Origin: Ancistrus triradiatus
Lineage: Eukaryota > Chordata > Actinopteri > Siluriformes > Loricariidae
Assembly (NCBI GenBank): GCA_025084515.1
Contig: JAJAGP010000244.1
Span: 379,027 to 443,026 of the forward strand
DNA: 64,000 nt
Direction of reading: 5' to 3'
A model generated the notes under the pieces. It did not search any database. It was not told the origin of the DNA and was given only the letters and a program-made list of their open reading frames with translations. A program made the position numbers and the translations under genes. Of the stretch, positions 1 through 12,900 are shown one piece after another. The first letter of the stretch is position 1. Every line of letters begins with the position of its first letter.

Positions 1-139
1 AACACATTTTTCACACCCATTTGTAGGCACCACAGAGATTGAGCTTGATGATGACCAATGACCAATGCAAGTCACGATTGCCAGTTGATTGGTGAAATAT
101 AGTGAACATTGCAAGAGAAATCCCTGGCACCCTTTTGAG

Positions 140-460
140 TCAAGAAGCGCTATCTTGAAAACGCACTCTGGCTGAGTCCAGGAGTGATACCCAGGTGCTG
201 AAGTTTGAGCTAAACCAGGTGGAGCCATGGTAAGCTGGGAGACCTCCTGAGAGTCCCTGAACAGCTGGGATAAAGGTCTGCTGTTGAGACATTAGCCTGC
301 TGATGGACCGTGGGATCGTTGCTATCTGTTGCTGCTGCCAACCCAGCAGCTGACCATGTGCTCCAATTGGGTCAGGAGCAGAACTAGCTTCTGTCGTTTC
401 TGTAGAAATTATTTGTGTTGACTGGCAGAAATGGGAGGCGAACACAGAAAGCTGATTCAA
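140..460 (-). pseudogene. Possible retrotransposon gag fragment
   Basis: A 106-codon minus-strand frame contains DPIGAHGQLLGWQQQQI followed by SISRLMSQQQ. This Gln-rich helical pattern resembles the start of fish Ty3/gypsy Gag proteins. No LTR, protease or polymerase is near it. It lies in the intron upstream of the first visible receptor exon. Weak call based on pattern only. Confidence 0.25.
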
Positions 461-972
461 GGAGATTTAATAAAAATACTGAGGAGCAGAGGCGCCGAAG
501 AGCTGAGAGAAAACAGAATCCAAAATACAATCCAAAACCAGTCTTACCATGCAGACAAAACACTAGCAAAAATATACATTCCAAAAACAGTGCAGGGTTC
601 AGACACAGGATCAGAACAACGAACGCTCAGTAATATGTGGAAACAATGTAAATTTGTGAAGAGTGTTTGGTGAATGTTATTTCATTGTCTGTGCGTGTGA
701 TTAGCTGATGGGGAATCGGTGCGCATGATCAGTAAGTGGGCGAAACAGAACAAGGTAGTGAGTGACAGTCCAGGAGTGAGGCATGCTGGAGTCTGAAAGT
801 GAGGAGAAAAAAGAATTTGACACTTAAATACCAGTATCGTGCTGTTTTAATCCACTGTGTGAGCATAATTTAAAACTCTGGGTGGTCCCCCCTACCCACT
901 GTTGACACTAGAATGCATTTTCTTGCCATTGACAATAAAATGACTGACTGACATTTTTACTTCTTTAATTAG

Positions 973-1085
973 AAAAAGCCATAAAATATTGTGATGAGAC
1001 TGGAAACTGGTTTCGACATCCTGAGACAAACAGGACATGGTCCAACTACACACTCTGCATTGCCTATACCAAGGACAAGTTAAAG
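973..1085 (+). CDS. calcrl: calcrl-like exon: end of extracellular hormone-binding domain
   Basis: The acceptor is ...attag and the donor is gtggg. The exon starts with two bases of a split Glu codon and ends on a codon boundary. It encodes KYCDETGNWFRHP followed by NRTWSNYTLC, the last part of the GPCR ectodomain. Two of the six conserved ectodomain cysteines and two adjacent N-glycosylation sequons (NRT, NYT) are present. KYCDE and TWSNYT match CALCR, while GNWFRHP matches CALCRL. Confidence 0.92.
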
Positions 1086-4000
1086 GTGGGTTTGCATTGC
1101 TCTTAAAGTTTTATCTTCGGATGGAGACTGACATGCATATTTTAAGAGCCAGGAGCATACTAAAATTAAACCTGTAGAGACTTCACAGACACCCAGACTG
1201 ATTTAAGCATACTTATATGTCTTGTTTTCTATAAATAGACACCTGGGATTATGTATGGCTTTTGGGAGTAGCATGAGAAAAGTTTTGGGAGGGTGTGTGG
1301 TTTCAATGAGCTAGGTTCATCCTTTTTGGCACACTGCTTTGCTCAGGGCTGTGTTATGAAAAATATACTGTTATCTGCTGAATTGAATCCTTTAGTGTTG
1401 TGTGTGTTTTTGCAGATGGCATACATTTTATACTACATGGCAATTGTCGGACATGCTTTGTCCATTGCATCCCTCCTCCTCTCTCTGGCCATATTCTTTT
1501 ATTTCAGGTAAGTTTATATACTGCCTTCCCAACATGTGAAATACCACCTGAAATTACATATCATATTTTTCGGACCATAAGGCGCACTTAAAATCCTTTA
1601 ACTTTCTCAAAAATCGATAGCGCACCTAAAAATGCGGTGCGCCTAATGTATGAATTAATTCTGGTTGTGCTTTCTGACCAAGAACCGATTGTAGATGGTA
1701 CACGGCGCTCATAAATCTGTCAAAATGTTTTAGCACGGCCTTGGTAAGTTACGGCCACTGTAGTGCGCAGCATCGCGGAGTAATACGGTATGTGCTTCAG
1801 CATTAGGGTACGTGCATTCATTCATTCATTTTCGAAGCGGATTTCAAACTCAACGCTATCAGTCACGTAGTACAGCATGGACATAGAGCAGCTGCAAGAG
1901 AATTCAACATTAACGAATCAATGATACGGAAGTGGAGGAAGCAAGAAGACGCCCTGCGCCAGGTAAAGACCAAACTGAGCTTTTGAGGGAACTTAAGAGT
2001 TTTGTTTCATTTCATGCGCCTTATAACCCGGTGCGCTTTATGTATGAAAATATACCCGTTAGCAGCCGATCGTTGATATTGCATCTTATAATCCGGTGCT
2101 CTTTATGGTTCGAAAAATACGGTACTTACTTTGTGTCCTAATCGGGTAGTACATAAAGTAGAAGGAAATTTATATGGAATGATGTAGCAAAGCTTTTACA
2201 ATTGCCAGATAATGTGAATACAGTGGTACCTCAGTTCTCGTCATTAATTCGTTCCAGAAGTCTTGTCGAGAACCAAAAACGACGAATACCGAGCAAATTT
2301 TTCCCATAAGGAATAATGTAAAGTTAATTAGTCTGTTCTCTTGCCCCAGAAAATCCACACTGTATTGTTACGGTACGCCATATTAAGAAAAGGGCGAACC
2401 GTGAAAACAAAAGAATAAATGGTTTAGGACCCAAATATAGTTAGCTCCAGCTGGAATAGGTGAACCAACATAAAATAAAGAAATAAACAAGGGTTCACAC
2501 AAATAAAATGAAACGGGACACGAAAAACAAACGCGCGAAAGCTTGCCCTACACTACGTTTTACTCCCTAACAGGTTACCTCGTGCCTCCTGACGCTACGG
2601 GAACTGAGCCCCTAAACGGACCCAGTTTGTCAGCTCTCCCTGAACAACATAAAAGGAACAAGAAAAGCGTGGAAGCTCTATAAAGAGCGTGAAACGTGTG
2701 AGGTCTCAAACGTACGCGGCGAGAAGCGGTCACCATAAAATATTCAAATAGCGATCCGAGGAGCGCAAGCCACGTGACAGGGTCATACGGTGCAACACCT
2801 GCCAAAAAGGCTCTTAAATAGCCGAGATTGCAGGTCCCAATGCCCCTAAGCGCATTCTGGACTGCCTCTGGCTTGCCTAACACGCTCGGGATTGAGTGTC
2901 TGGCGCATTGGGAGGACACAGTAAGCAGGGCAAGCCTCAACAAAGGGGCTGAAAGGGAGGGCAGGGCAGCTCATGCCAAGTGCAAAGCTTGGTTTGGGCT
3001 CGGGGCGCAGCGAGCTCTTGAGCTAGGCGGCGCTAAATGCTCAGGGACAGTGCTTAACTGCTCAGGTGCGAAGCTTACGAGCATGGCAAGCCCAGGTATG
3101 GAGCTAGGCGGCACTAAATGCTCAGCCACGGAGCTTAACTGCTCAGGTGCGGAGCTTACGAGTGCGGCAAGCCCAGGTATGGAACTAGGTGGCGCTAAAT
3201 GCTCAGAAGCAGAGCTCACGTGCTCAGATACAGAGCTAGGCAGCACTAGATGCCACCGTACGGGGTTTAAGAGCACGGCGTGTTCTGGTACAGGCCTACA
3301 GGAGATTGAGTGCTTCAAAACGACACTCCCTGGGATCTCCCACTCCGGTACGGGGATTCACTCGACGGGGTTGTATATATCGAGCGGCTCCTCCGGCCGA
3401 GTCTGTGGATTAATTTTAATCTCACCCCTGTTCAAGAAACTCCCCCACGGGGAGGGGGTGACAGGCAGACCGTAATGACGGTCCTTCCTGATGAGAGGGT
3501 TGGTAATGAGTGTGGGGATTGAGCATTGGTCCCTCAGGATTAGAAGGAACCAACAACCCCTGCATACACCTGAGTGGCGATCGTCGCCTATGGCGGCGAG
3601 GGCGAGGTGACTCTGGAGGGCTGGGATGATTCACCGGATCCATGACTCGGCCGTAGTCGTGGAACGGCCCTCGATAAGCCAGCCGGAACCCGGGTAAGGA
3701 AACCCGCCGACTGTGGCGACTGGGGACCTCCAAACTGGAGGTCCAGGCGCTAACGCTGGGTCCTCTTGCTGGTTGCACCGTTCTGTTACAGTACGCCATA
3801 TTAAGAAAAGGGCGAACCGTGAAAACAAAAGAATAAATGGTTTAGGACTCAAATGCAGTTAGATCCAAGTGGAATAGGTGAGCCAAAATAAGATAAAGAA
3901 ATAAACAAGGATTCACACAAATAAAATTAATAAATAAACAACAAAGTAAGCAACCTCAGTGGCTGGGAATAGAACCCTGGTCGGCTGCGTCAGTAATCAG

Positions 4001-6883
4001 TCAGTTAACTACTTTATGTCTTTAAGCAGAGTACAGACTTTTCCATTTCGTGTGACTTCCTGGCAGAGAATTCCAACACATAAAAGTATCTATGCACAAC
4101 ACAGACTGTATTGTAAATAAAATATAAAGACATTTTTTAATTGGGCAAGTGTCAATAATTAACCTGTAATATCAGCAGGTCTACAGCCTAGTACTAAGAG
4201 GTTAAGAAAAAACCTTGGAGTATAGTTACTTATATGATTAGTTTAAATATTCACTCTTATGACATTCATCACCATCAAATGGAAATTGGTTGTGGTTGTC
4301 TGTGCCCAGTTGAACCATGCAAATGCAATCAGCATTGCACTTGAATTCAGTTATGAATACCTACTGCCTCGGGTGATGAATTGCATTATTTGTTTTGTTT
4401 ATTTGTTTTATTTAATTGTACCCCAATAATATTTTAGTTGTAGAATGTGCTACATTATTTACAGTCGTATGAAAAAGTTTGGGCACCCCTGATCATTTTC
4501 ATGATTTTAGTTTAAAAATCATTGGTTGTTCAGATCAGCAACTTGAGTTAAATATATCATATAGCAGATGAACACAGTGATATTTGAGAAGTGAAATTAA
4601 GTTTATAGGATTTACAGAAAGTGTGCAGTAATTATTCAAACAAAATTAGGCAGGGTGCATAAATCTGGGCACCCCAACAAAAAATGACATCAATATTTAG
4701 TAGATCCTCCTTTTGTAGAAATAACAGCCGCTAAACGCTTCCTACAGCTTCCAGTCTGGATTCTGGTTGAAGGTGCTTTGGACCATTCTTCTTTAGAAAC
4801 ATCTCCAGTTCAGTCAGGTTTGATGGTTTCCGAGCATGGACAGCTCACATTTGTCTAGGGACTGAGATGGCCATTCCAGAATGTTGTACTGGTTCCTCTG
4901 CATGAATGCCTTAGTAGATTTTGAGCAGGGTTTTGGGTCGTTGGCCTCGGTGCAACTTTGTCACTGATTCTTGAACATTGTTCTCAAGAATCTGGAGATA
5001 TTAACTGGAATATGCGATCCTCAACTTTAACAAGATTCCTAGTACCTGCACTGGCCACACAGTCCCGCAGCCTGATGGAACCGCTACCAAATTTTACTGT
5101 GGGTAGCAAATGTTTGTCTTGGGATGTGTGCCGCTCCTTGTTATGTCCAAATAACTCAATTTTAGTTTCATCAGTACACAGCACTTTATTCCAAAATGAA
5201 GCTGGATTGTCCAAATGTGCTGTAGCACACCTCAAGTGACTGTGGCGTGTCTGCAGAAAAGGCTTCTTCTGCATTACTCTCCCATACAGCCTCTCCTTGT
5301 GCAAAGTGTGCTGTATAGTTGAACGATGATTAGTGACACCATCTGCAGCAAGATGAGGTTGTAGGTCTTTGAAGGTGGTCTGTGGCTTGACTATGACTGT
5401 TCTCACCATCCTTCGCCTCTGCCTATCTGAGATTCTTCTTGGTCTGCCACTTCGGGAGTTCCTTAACTAGAACTGTGTCTGTGGTCTTCCATTGCGTCAC
5501 TATGTTCCTCACAGTGGAAACTGACAGCTGAAATCTCTGAGAGAGCTTTTCCCTTTCCCTGAACCATGATGTTGAACAACCTTGTTTTCAGGCCATTTGA
5601 GAGTTGTTCTGAGGCTCCCATGTTGCCACTCTTCAGAGAAGATGCAAAGAGGAGAAAAACTTCCAATTGGCCACCTTAACACTTTCTCATAGTTGGATTC
5701 ACTTGTGTATGTAGATCAAGGGTCAATGAGCTTACAAAACAAATTTTGTGTTCCAATATTTAGTGCTAAAGGTATTCAAATGACAAGGGTGCCAAAATTT
5801 ATGCACCTGCCTAATTTTGTTTGAATAATTACTGCACACTTTCTGTAAAACCTATAAACTTAATTTCACTTCTGAAATATCACGGTGTTCATCTGCTATA
5901 TGATATATTTACCTGAAACTGCTGAGCTGGACAACCAATGATTTATAAAGAAAAATCATGAAAATTATCAGGGGTGCTCAAACTTTTTCATACAACTGTA
6001 TATATACAGTGGTGCTTGAAAGTTTGTGAACCCTTCAGAATGTTCTATATCTCTGCATAAATATGACCTAAAACTTATTAGATTTTCACACAAGACCTAA
6101 AAAGTAGATAAAGAGAACCCAGTTAAACAAATGAGACAAAAATATTATTCTTGGTAATTTATTTATTGAGGAAAATGATCCAGTATTACATATTGGTGAG
6201 TGGAAAAAGTATGTGAGCCTTTGCTTTCAGTATCTGATGTGACCCCCCTGTGCAACAATAACTGCAACTGTAGCTGTTGATCAGTCCTGCTTGGAGGAAT
6301 TTTAGCCCATTCCTCTGTACAGAACAGCTTCAACTCTGGGATGGTGGTGGGTTTCCTCACATTAACTGCTCGCTTCAGGTCCTTCCACAACATTATGTTA
6401 TTTTTGCAATGTCATTTTTGGAGAGTACTGACTTTTTTCTTGCAACCTCGCCATGCACACCATTGTTGTTCAGTGATTCTCTGATGGTGGACTCATGAAC
6501 ATTAACATTAGCCAATGTGAGAGAGGCCTTCAGTTGCTTAGAATTTACCCTGGGGTCCTTTGTAACCTCGCCAACTATTACACGCCTTGCTCTTAGAGTG
6601 ATCTTTGTTTGTCGATCAATCCTGGAAAGGGTAGCAATGGTCTTGAATTTCCTCCATTTGTACACAATCTGTCTGGCTGTGGATTGGTGGAGTCCAAACT
6701 GTTTAGAGATGGTTTTGTAACCTTTTCCAGCTTGATGAGCATCAACAACTCTCTTTCTGAGCTCCTCAGAAATCTCCTTTGTTCGTGCCATGATACACTT
6801 CCACAAACGTGTTGTGAAGAGCAGAATTTGATAGATCCAGTTGTTTGATAGAATTTTTTGATAGATAACAGCTAATCCTAGAG

Positions 6884-6918
<35 letters not shown>

Positions 6919-9900
6919 GGTGGGTCTATAATATATATATATATATATATATCTATATATATATATATATATATATATCTCTATCTCTATATATATTCAT
7001 GTTTATATACGTGTATATATATCTCTATATATCTATCACGTATATATCCTAATCATCTATCTAGCTCTCTATATAGATAGATAGATAGATAGATAGATAG
7101 TCATTGCCGAAAGTGCTAGCACCCCTGACATATCTCCAGAAAATGAAGTATTTCTCCCTGAAGATTATTGCAATTACACATGTGTGTTATACAAATGTTC
7201 CTTTCCTTTGTGTGTATACGAACAACACAAAAAAGCAGAGAAAAAAATGGCTAATTTGACATAATTTCACACAAAACTCCAAAAATGGGCCGGACAAAAT
7301 TATTGGCACCTTAAAATTGTGGGTAAATAACTTCATTTCCAGCATGTGATGCTCGTTTAAACTCACCTGTGGCAAGTAACAGCTGTGGGCAATATAAAAA
7401 TCACACCTAAAACCAGATAAAAAGGATAGAAGTTGACTCAATCTTTGCATTGTTTGACTGTGTGTGCCACACTAACTACAGAGAACAGAAAGAGGAGAAG
7501 AAAACTGTCTGAGGACTTGAGAACCAAAATTGTGGAAAAATATCAACAATCTCAAGGTTACAAGTCCATCTCCAGAGATCTTGATGTTCATTTATCCATG
7601 GCCGAAACATAATCAAGAAGTTTACAACCCATGGCACTGTAGCTGATCTTCCTGGACGTGGACAGAAGAGAAAAATTGATGAAAGGTTGAAACACAGGAT
7701 AGTCTGGATGGTGGATAAGCAGCCCCAATCAAGTTCCAAAGAAATTCAAGCTGTCCTGCAGGCTCAGGACAGTGTGAACCCAAGATATTTCATGTTTTGT
7801 TTAGTCAAATTCATTTCATTTGTTAACATCCATTCCTGCATTTCATTCCTGCAACACATTCCAAAAAAAGTTGGAACGATAAAGCATCTACCACTTTGTA
7901 ATGTTGCCATTTCTGTTCACAACACTTAAAAGACATTTTGCCACTGAGGATCCCAAGCAATGAACTGTTGCAACAGTACAGGGTTGTTGCTTTCATATGT
8001 TTGATATAAAAATTCTCCATACATTCTCTATTGGGGACAGGTTAGGACTGCAGACAGGCAAGTCCAGTACATGTACCCTCTTCTTCTGCAGCCATGCCTT
8101 TGTAATGTGTGCAGCATTGAACATTTCATGGACATCCCTGCTTAATGCTGCCATTACATAACTGTAAATTACCTTTGCCAAGGGCACTGACCCAACCCCA
8201 TGCTATGACAGTGCCTGGCTTTTGGACTTGTTGCTGACAACAGTCTGGATGGTCCATTTTGTCTTTGGTCTGTAGCACACGGTGTCCATTAATTCCAAAA
8301 AAGTTCTATAATATTGATTCATCTGACCACAGTACATATTTCCAATGTGTGATGGTCCATCCCAGATGCCTTCAAGCCCATAGAAGTCGACACCACTTCT
8401 GGAGATGGTTAATATAAGGCTTATTTTTTTGCACAGTAAGTTTTAAGTGGCATTTGTGAATGTAATTCCATTTTTGGCAAAGATGTAGCAAAATAAACCC
8501 TTGCCCATGTGGTTCTATCAGCTATTGATGAATGATGGTTCTTGATGAAGTGCCATCTCAAGGATCAGAGATCAAGGGTCTTCAGTTTAGGTTTGAGCAC
8601 TTGCCCTTTACACACTGAAATTATTCCAGATTGTCCAGATCGTTTAATAATATTATTCATTGTAGAGTTTTTTGTTTTGGGGTTGTACATAATGTCAAAT
8701 GGTCCCTCTAAAGTGTCCCACTCTGTGTGTGTTTATGCATGTGCTCTGCAATGGATTGGCACCCTGTGTAAATTTGGTTACCACCTTGTGCCCTGTCCCT
8801 CGAGATACCGGCTACCCACAATGCTGAATTGGATTAAATAGGTATGAAAAGAATGAATGAATGAATTCAATATAAAAATAAAATCTTAATTCAGAAGTTG
8901 TTTTGCTATGGTTGTCTTGAACAATTAGTACAAACCAAGCCTAACTTACATGCTGTAATTCTGGGTTGTTTATTTATGTTGTTTTTATGCTTAATTATCT
9001 TAATTATTCTTAGTTAGTCAGCTGCAACACATTCACTAACCAGGCACACAGTCTAATTAGGCAGCAAATGCAAATTGTTACTTTTTATTTGGGATCTTAA
9101 TAAGTCATCAGCAATTGCATTCAAAACAGAAATAGGTAATTTAATTGATGTAAATACAAATAACACTTAAACTTTCATTGTGCCTTCACTACATAGAATT
9201 GCAATATTTAAAAATGTATCAGAGTCAGAGCATAAAGTAGGTATGTACAACCTGTGGCAAACATTGTGCAATTACCACACTTAGAGGATGTTGACCCAGC
9301 TTTTTTACTTTGTAGCAAATACAAATATAAAGAATATTTATACATTAAAAAAATTTGTACATTATTACTTAATCAATCAATGCTGAAGGAAACATTATTG
9401 CCCCTATTCAGTTTATGATGAACTGAATTCTTAGAGGTATGGGCTAATGAAAAACAATATTCTACATCAAGCTAGTTCCAGCTTTCATGAATAGCAGTTG
9501 ACAGATCAGCTTTGCAGGATGGAGCCTTGTCATGGATCAATTTTGTAAAATATCCACTACAGTGGTGCTTGAAAGTTTGTGAACCCTTTAGACTTTTCTT
9601 CATAAATATGACCTAAAACATCATCAAATTCTCACAATCTAAAAGTAGATAAAGAGAACCCAGTTAAACAAATGAGTCAAACATATTACCAGGATTACTC
9701 TAGGATTACTCTAGGATTACCAGTTAATTTGAAGGTGAAATTAGAGTCCGGTGTTTTCAATCAATGGGATGACAATCAGGAGTGGACACCCTGTTTTATT
9801 TAAAGAACAGGGATCTATCAAAGTCTGCTTTTCACAACACGTGTTTATGAAAGTGTATCATGGCACAAACATAGGAGATTTCTGAGGAGCTCAGAAAAAG

Positions 9901-12900
9901 AGTTGTTGATGCTCATCAGGCTCAAAAAGGTTACAAAACCATCTCTAAAGAGTTTGGAATCTGATAATGTTTTAGGTCATATTTATGCAGAAATGTAGAA
10001 CATTCTAAAGGGTTCACAAACTTTCGAGCACCACTGCATATATTTTCAATCGGATTTAGATCCTGACAGTTTGCTGGCCTAATACACTTTGCTCATTGCT
10101 CTGTTATCATCCTGAAAATGAGTTCATAATCAAACCTATTTTCTATTGATGGAACAAGAAAAGCATCCAAAATACAAATGTGCACTTGTGTATTGACTGT
10201 GAAGGTACCATCTCCTCTCTATCCAGGTCCTTTACCTTACATGCAATGCCATATCATACACCATAACCTATGTCAGTGGGTAAATTTTTTTTTTCAGGCT
10301 GTCAGTTGTATATGTTTTATTAGCACATCAGACAAAAGTTCAAATATCATCCCCTTGTCCAGTGCATATTCATAACTCATTGTTGAACGTCACTTATATT
10401 CAATCATTCACATTCCACGGTTCTTTAGCCAACCCTAACATTGCTGTCTTAGGTGTTAGTGCTGCTTTTTGTTTGACTTTTCTATATGTAAATCCCATTT
10501 TCTTCAGCCAATTTCTTACGGTTCTTTCAAAAACATTGACTCCTAATTCCACCCATTTGTTTTTCATTTGTGTTTGTGCATTTTCTAGTTTTATGGGATA
10601 TTGGTTTGCGTTTTCTATGCTGACGCTTTGATGTCTTCCTGGAGCTACCTGTGTGTTTTCTTTTATAACCTTACCATTTTGTTTGTACTTCCAACACATT
10701 TTTAATAAAGCTGACTGAGAACAGCTAACGTCTTTTGCCGCACTGTGTGCTGGGTTTCCTTCTTGAAGGAGTTTTATAATCCTTTCCATTGTTTCACCTG
10801 ACAGCTGTCTTATTGTGGTTATGTTTTCTTTCAATGAGCCAAGTCCAACAGCTCATTAAAGTCTGTATGCCCTCCCTTTTAACTGCAGTCTAATTAGTAT
10901 TTTTGGACTTGTGCTGGTATTTGCTTTAGAAATGCAAATTGCAAGGTGATTCCATAATCTTTCCTTCAACACTGAGTGATTCTATTATTTTTTCCTGTAC
11001 TTGATCTGCTAAAAATGTCATTGATTAAAATAATTTAATTTGTTTGAGGTATGCCATTCAAATTCCTTGGTTAGTGCACTTCATTTGTACCCATAATGCA
11101 TGCAATTCTAGTGCACAGCCAATGCACACTACTTTCATATGGATATCCCTCGATGCATAAATGATTCTTTTCAGCTTTGAGTTTACTGTAAGCAGTGGTA
11201 TATACTATGCACTGTAGGTTAAGCTTGGGTTGGGTGTTTTTTTACTCAAAAGAGTTTAATGATAAAAAAAGAACATGGGCAGTGGTGTATATTTATAAAA
11301 CATTAAATCACATTGCTTTATCTTAATTTGTAATGCCCTGAGATCTGCAAGCACAGATAAACACTGTTCACCATTTGTTTATGCGACCATCAGTGATTCC
11401 AGTGCAATCTCAATTAAGTGCTGTCTCAATTCCCTTACTAGTGCTCTAGATAGTGTTCTGTATAGAGCAGTCTAATTAGTGATTAGGGAATGAGTGAATA
11501 AGGGAACAACACACAACATTAGCCGTGAGCCCTGCTTTTACTGAAACTCTTTTGAGCATTACCTTGGACATGTTCTGTTGTGCTTCTCATCAATTTGGTT
11601 TGCCTTGTAATTGCCTCATAATATATTATCAGTTGGTTACCATTTAGCTTCTTGATAGTATGTAGCATCCCTTGGCATTTGGTACAGTCTTGGTCTGTTG
11701 ATTGTTTTTGTTTTTATCAGCATTTAACATAAACTGTTTTTTTTTTTAATCATGTATATGTTCTGCTGTCCCAGTTCTTTGTTTTGCGTATGAATAAACC
11801 CAGCATTAGTGCTTGTACCCTGTTTCATAGTCTCCCTTTTGTTCATAGAAGGCATGCACTCTAGTGTGTGAAATGGTTAACACAGGTGGTGATGCAACCC
11901 AATTAACACCACAATGTACATTAAATAAACATACAAATATATTTAATGTTTTACACTCTTGTTCATGTTATGTCAAAGCTTCTGAACTCATCTTACTTTT
12001 GCTATAGGAACTTTGATTTTAAAATAATTTAAGTTAATATAAACAGGTACAGTGGTGCAGTTGAAAGTTTGTGAACCTTTTAAAATGTTCTATAATTCTA
12101 CATACACATCATCAGATTTTCACACAAGTCATAAAAGTAGATAAAGAGAATCCAGTTAGACAAATGAGACAAAATATTATACTTGGTCATTTCTTTATTG
12201 AAGAAAATGATCCAATATTGCATATTAGTAAGTGGCAAAAGTATGTGAACCTTTGCTTTCAGTATCTGGTGTGACCCGCCTGTGCAGCAATAACTGCAAC
12301 TAAATGTTTCCTGTAACTGTTGATCAGTCCTTGGAGGAATTTTAGCCCATTCCTCCATACAGAACAGCTTCAGCTCTGGGATGTTGGTGGGTTTCCTCAC
12401 ATTAACTGCTCACTTCAGGTCCTTCCACAACATTTTGATTGGATTAAGGTCAGGACTTTGACTTGGCCATTCCAAAACTTTAACTTTATTCTTCTGTAAC
12501 CATTCTTTGGTAGAACGACTTGTGTACTTAGGGTTGTTGTCTTGTTGCATGACCCACCGTCTCTTGAGTTTCAGTTCATGGACAGATGTCCTGACATTTT
12601 CCTTTACAATTCTCTGATATAATTCAGAATCCATTGTTCCATCAATGATGGCAAGATGTTCTGGCCCAGATGCAGCAAAACAGGCCCAAACCATGACACT
12701 ACCACCACCATGTTTCAGAGATGGGATAAGGTTCTTATGCTGGAATGCAGTGTTTTCCTTTCTGCAAACATAATGCTTTTCTTTTAAACCAAAAAGTTCT
12801 ATTTTGGTCTCATCCGTCCACAAAACATTCTTCCAAAAGCTTTCTGGCTTGTCCGCGTGATCTTCAGCAAACTGCAGACGAGCAGCAGTGTTCTTTTTGG

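Noticed and set aside
415..673. Two overlapping plus-strand frames before the first receptor exon
   Set aside because: They do not resemble the missing ectodomain exons, have no conserved cysteines and no acceptor-donor pair in a suitable phase.
2828..3475. Plus-strand frame of 215 codons with MELGGTKCSATELNCSG-type units
   Set aside because: It is the antisense reading of the tandem repeat in an LTR element that runs on the minus strand. There is no independent evidence of coding.
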